A program made the position numbers and the translations under genes. A stretch of DNA of 64,000 nucleotides from Pontederia crassipes (lineage: Eukaryota; Streptophyta; Magnoliopsida; Commelinales; Pontederiaceae), in NCBI GenBank assembly GCA_030549335.1, contig JAUKPH010000017.1, positions 5,851,501 to 5,915,500 on the forward strand. The letters run 5' to 3'. Position 1 is the first letter of the stretch; each line of letters starts with the position of its first letter. Positions 61,331 to 64,000 of the stretch are shown piece by piece. The notes beneath the pieces were generated by a model. It had not been told where the DNA came from. It made no database searches and worked only from the letters and a program-made list of their open reading frames with translations.

Positions 61331-62753
61331 CTAATTATTATCCTTACAATTTTCAATTTAATATGATTCATTAGGAGGGGGCGGTAAAATTATCACTTCA
61401 CATTAAATCAATTAAAACTATATTATCATCAATATGTAACAAGAATCCAAGTCGATTACTATGAAACCCAAGTCAGGTTTAGATAGAACCCAAGTTGTGT
61501 TCAAGAAAATGCATGATGTGTTCCTCAATTCGATGCCAGTGCAATTTTTGGTCAAGACCTAGGCTAGGTTCATAGTGGTTGGGTTGGGTTCACTATCACC
61601 AATTCCTTAATTCATTCAATAAAAAAAGTTGAGTCGGTAAAATTGAAACTCAGGCTATGTGCTTAGACAAAACTATTCTATCAATTCTTCTATGAGAACT
61701 CTGTCCTCAAATTATGATTTATTTTCTTACACACTCAGTCTGGGTATATATCGAACTTGGGCCCAGTTGCTTCGATCAACGTAGAAAACCCGCAACAATA
61801 TTGAAGAGGAACCCGAGTCGAGGCCTCTTAAATCCGGGCCAAGTTTTGTCCAAGCACTAAAGTATTGCTAAATACTAAAGAACCTAGGTCGAGTTTCCTC
61901 AATACGGTGGGAGTTTCGACTTGTTGGAACTTCAGTGTCATTTTTCTAAAACTATAACATCTAATAACATTATGTAATATATTCTTTTCAACATAAAATC
62001 AACGTAGAACTATTCATGCATCATGGGAGATTAAATCATGCCTTAACCATCCTTCATTTTATGATTTTATTAAGAATTCGTATCCAAAAGTAAATTATGA
62101 AATCTTACGTACGATATTCAGGCATAGTTTACTTGATCCCATGACTTTAGGCGACTTTTTCAATGATCTTGCTTTCCTTTGACAAACTAATCAACCATGA
62201 AGAGTTGCACACACACCTAGAAGGAAGAACAAAGGCTCAAAAGTTGAGAGAAAATTCAAGTTTGTGAATGAGAGACGATTGGTTGGGAGGAGGTTTAATT
62301 TATAGGAGAGAAATTAATTTCATATTAATTTAATTATGATATAAAAAATGTTATAGCCCACCTCTAATCAATCTGTGAATCATATTGTTAACCTTTCTTA
62401 ATTATCTTTAACTAAATCATTTATCATTTCCTTTCTCTTCTTCAATTCAAACTCCAATCCTTTCTTATCTTCTTCCCATACTTTCTCAACTTCAATTCTT
62501 ATTTCCAAAAGAATTCAAAAAATAAATAAATAATCATTTATTTGTATATTTAATTAATTTAAGTCTGATCCTTTATCTTAATTAACTTAATCTTTTCTTA
62601 TTTCTCTTTTTCTTTTCCTTTCTTCTTTTCCTTCCAAATTTTCATTTAGGAGGGAGGACTAGGAAAATGAAAGACCATCCCTAATTTAAATTCTAATTAT
62701 GTAAATAGGGTGAATCTAACCTTTTTCTTTCCAATCCAAAATTGGAATGGATG
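61331..62753. other. Intergenic DNA, nothing firmly recognised
   Basis: Words such as aacccaagtc and acccgagtcgagg recur between 61440 and 61910, perhaps a decayed LTR or small transposon. A pyrimidine-rich stretch lies at 62440-62640. No gene is supported. Confidence 0.4.
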
Positions 62754-63346
62754 CTTTGAACCAATGTTATAAGACCCAGCCCTGCCATTGACTCGGATTA
62801 ATCAATGAGTCAGGTCGGACTGGTTGGACTAGGTCGAATCGGATAGTCGGATCGGATAATATAAATTAATAAAAGAATAAAATAAATTAAAGAGATTTTT
62901 ATAATATTATTAATATATAATATCTTATTTAACAAAAAATATAAAATATAGTATAATAAAATAAAATAAAATAATTTAGATTAAATAATATAATAAAGTA
63001 ACATAAATTAAGTCATCAACATAAATAAAAAATTATTGTGAGGTAGTTTATAAATTTAAAAAATATAAAAAAAATTATATATGTGACAAGACGACATTAA
63101 AATATAAATTTCAAGCATATATATACATATATATAATATGTCTAAATGTTTTAATTCTTTTTTATTTTAGAAATTGACCCCGGTCAGGTCGGTCAAACCC
63201 GTCACTTTGAACCTGAGTTTTGATCGGATTTGATTGGGTCAAAGTGGGTCAAAACCTTCTCTGAATTTCAACCCACCCACGGGCCATTTTAAGTCCCGGA
63301 CACTAATTCAACCGACTAGACCAAATATGACAACATTGCTTTGAAC
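62754..63346. mobile_element. hAT-like non-autonomous element, second copy
   Basis: Body 62762-63338 (577 bp). It starts caatgttataagaccc and ends gacaacattg (reverse complement caatgttgtc). It is flanked by the 8-bp repeat ctttgaac at 62754-62761 and 63339-63346. As in 22951-23711, the subterminal parts hold ggtcgga/cggtc words and the centre is AT-rich. No transposase is seen. Confidence 0.8.
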
Positions 63347-64000
63347 CCTTTTATTTTTTATTGATTGAATGCTAAATGAGTGAATGAAACTCATGATCAG
63401 GAGCTCTAAATTGCTTAGCAGTTAGGCAATTTTGGGACGTCAGACGGAAACATGATTGGGACATGAATGGCTCGAAGGTTCATAACTCTCACGTTACGAG
63501 CCAGTTTCATGGGTCATTACAAGTCAGTAACAAGTCATGAAATGCTGCCATGAAAAAGAACAAATGGAAGGCTTGTAATCTTCATGCTACATGCCAATAT
63601 CACGAGTTGTTACATTGATGTCCCGAGCCGTGAAAGTCAAGGTTGAGTTCTCTAGTGTAACGGTCCGAAAATTTTTAAATTAAAGAAATTGAAAGAAAAA
63701 TTAATGAAAAATATATGAGGATCATCTCGGGAGGTAATATCATCCTACTCAAAATGGATCATTCGGAGGTAATATCAATATCGAGTTATATCGGCGTGTG
63801 TGTCTACTACCGTCTGTCCCCCTATCATGCTCTTATATAGTGGCTAAATGCATCCCTTACGCATTTTCATCATTATGGTTATAATGACCCATGATTATTA
63901 TAATTGTCACTTTCTTAATGACCATAAAGGTCATATATCCAACAGAAATCACATTCATACTGAGCTCTCCTAGTTGTGATTATTATAATTGTCACTTTCT
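63347..64000. other. Intergenic DNA with a possible LTR start
   Basis: tgtaacggtccgaaaattt at 63656 resembles the start of a gypsy-type LTR. The words gattattataattgtcacttt occur twice (about 63893 and 63978). The window ends before anything can be confirmed. Confidence 0.35.

Overview
This window is nuclear DNA of a flowering plant. The evidence is spliced genes with GT-AG introns, a plant ethylene receptor, an AT-hook PPC-domain gene, an F-box gene with FBD-type features, an Au-like SINE, and LTR retrotransposons with plant-type primer-binding sites. The receptor reads most like monocot subfamily II receptors as I remember them, so a non-grass monocot is a guess only. The sequence is AT-rich and dominated by repeats. 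Real genes occupy a small part and stand out by higher GC.

Layout. 1-1051 holds the 5' end of a minus-strand gene that runs off the left edge (possible WRC-type protein). About 1240-7330 is a degenerate complex tandem array (roughly 280-bp units, some carrying an extra block of about 190 bp), cut by a small Mutator-like element with perfect 9-bp target duplications. 7.3-18 kb is AT-rich intergenic DNA with microsatellites, a poly-C tract and several small DNA transposons, one with a GC-rich cassette. 18.2-22.6 kb carries an ethylene receptor of subfamily II whose receiver domain appears to have been lost by a frameshift; its intron contains a SINE with perfect 19-bp duplications. 22951-23711 is a hAT-like element. 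24972-25766 is an intronless AHL gene on the minus strand. 26.6-30.0 kb holds an F-box gene whose last exon carries a frame-breaking duplication, preceded by a remnant of a second copy of its 5' region and a minisatellite that ends in a TATA box.

32.2-54.6 kb is one nested retrotransposon block. A minus-strand Ty3/gypsy chromovirus (LTRs at 32203-34278 and 52936-about 54601) is interrupted by plus-strand Athila-type sequence arranged LTR-internal-LTR-partial internal (35555-about 50376). The Athila env-like region is in turn interrupted by a head-to-head pair of TRIM elements (43487-44651). All retroelement reading frames are broken.

54.6-64 kb is intergenic and repeat-rich: a GC-rich minisatellite cassette, a 2.8-kb CACTA element inside what looks like an old LTR, a second hAT-like element related to the first, and a possible LTR start near the right edge.

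The genes do not form a pathway. The receptor, the AHL protein and the F-box protein are independent loci. The notable content is genome-structural: nested insertions with readable order, gene decay by small events, and GC-rich cassettes carried by otherwise AT-rich transposons. Domain identities come from reading translations against family knowledge; no search was run.
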